A stretch of 64,000 bases of DNA from Candidatus Pelagibacter communis. GTDB taxonomy: Bacteria > Pseudomonadota > Alphaproteobacteria > Pelagibacterales > Pelagibacteraceae. Shown here piece by piece: positions 63,947-64,000 of this stretch. The stretch lies in assembly GCF_001179925.1 (NCBI RefSeq), contig NZ_CVSF01000019.1, positions 26,950-90,949 on the forward strand. Direction: 5' to 3'. Below the pieces are notes generated by a model that had not been told where the DNA came from, made no database searches, and worked only from the letters and a program-made list of their open reading frames with translations. Numbering within the stretch: the stretch's first letter is position 1; each line of letters starts with the position of its first letter. Made by a program: the position numbers and the translations under genes.

Positions 63947-64000
63947 GAATATAATCCAATGCTTGCTTTTTCTTTGTCTTTACCTGCCTTTTCTTTAAAT
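63939..64000 (-). repeat. 62-bp inverted copy of an internal trpS segment
   Basis: Bases 63939-64000 are an exact reverse complement of 27587-27648 inside trpS, with no mismatches over 62 bases when aligned by eye. It begins in the middle of the esterase reading frame and runs to the window end. The likely cause is a chimeric read or mis-join. Confidence 0.96.

Noticed and set aside
1..64000. CRISPR arrays, tRNA or rRNA genes, insertion sequences, prophage
   Set aside because: No regularly spaced repeats, no cloverleaf-like sequences in gaps, and no transposase, integrase or phage genes were seen by eye. tRNAscan-SE or Infernal would be decisive for RNAs.

Overview
The window is about 64 kb of very AT-rich (roughly 70% A+T by eye, not computed), extremely gene-dense alphaproteobacterial DNA. 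It most likely comes from a SAR11 / Candidatus Pelagibacter-type marine bacterium. Pointers are the base composition, the one-base, four-base or overlapping gene junctions, the trimmed housekeeping operons, and alphaproteobacterial gene orders: mnmG-rsmG-parA-parB-holA-leuS; irr next to fabA-fabB-fabI; dut-coaBC-ubiB-ubiE with mutM-rpsT-dnaA-dnaN. I saw no tRNA, rRNA, CRISPR array, insertion sequence or prophage.

Layout. 0-4.3 kb (+): tRNA and rRNA modification (mnmG, rsmG) and chromosome partition (parA, parB), with a perfect parS palindrome inside rsmG. 4.3-8.8 kb (-): holA, lptE, leuS and a DUF3576 lipoprotein. 9-10 kb: a strongly punctuated porin gene. 10-16.2 kb: mixed-strand small genes (TPR-sulfotransferase, ThiE-like protein, YggS, L,D-transpeptidase, an atypical OmpR-type regulator, adenosine kinase, nth, dapB) plus a 56-aa membrane protein. 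16.4-20.1 kb (-): dnaJ, dnaK, grpE with a sigma-32-type promoter before dnaK. 20.2-25.7 kb: rdgB, an LpoA-like protein, rsmI, a DolP-like lipoprotein and maeB. 25.7-29.9 kb (+): murJ, trpS, nfuA and a Bax-like glucosaminidase; a polysaccharide deacetylase faces them. 30.9-37.2 kb (+): tsaB (short form), fur, miaB, phoH, ybeY, lnt, metK. 37.3-43.9 kb (+): nusA, infB, rbfA, rpsO, pnp, without rimP, ylxR or truB. 43.9-47.1 kb (-): a methyltransferase, then fabI, fabB, fabA. 47.2-50.2 kb (+): irr, rubrerythrin, a GlpC-like Fe-S protein and DUF3501. 50.2-55.3 kb (-): SH3 protein, MoeB/ThiF-like, dut, coaBC, ubiB, ubiE. 55.4-59.3 kb (+): mutM, rpsT, dnaA, dnaN. 59.3-62.8 kb (-): plsC, lysA, a 44-aa LptM-like lipoprotein and argH. 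62.8 kb to end: TlpA-like thioredoxin, HIG1-type membrane protein and a truncated esterase.

How the parts fit. Most of the window is core metabolism and information processing. The regulatory centre of interest is 47.2-50.2 kb, where an Irr-type iron/heme regulator lies beside a rubrerythrin-GlpC-DUF3501 module. Sequences resembling the alphaproteobacterial iron control element sit at both the irr and rubrerythrin promoters. I read this as an iron-responsive oxidative-stress unit of largely unknown biochemistry. parS, parAB, dnaA and dnaN within 60 kb suggest the window lies in the origin-proximal part of the chromosome.

A caution: the last 62 bases (63939-64000) are an exact reverse complement of an internal piece of trpS (27587-27648). 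This cuts the terminal esterase gene and looks like a chimeric or mis-assembled contig end rather than biology.
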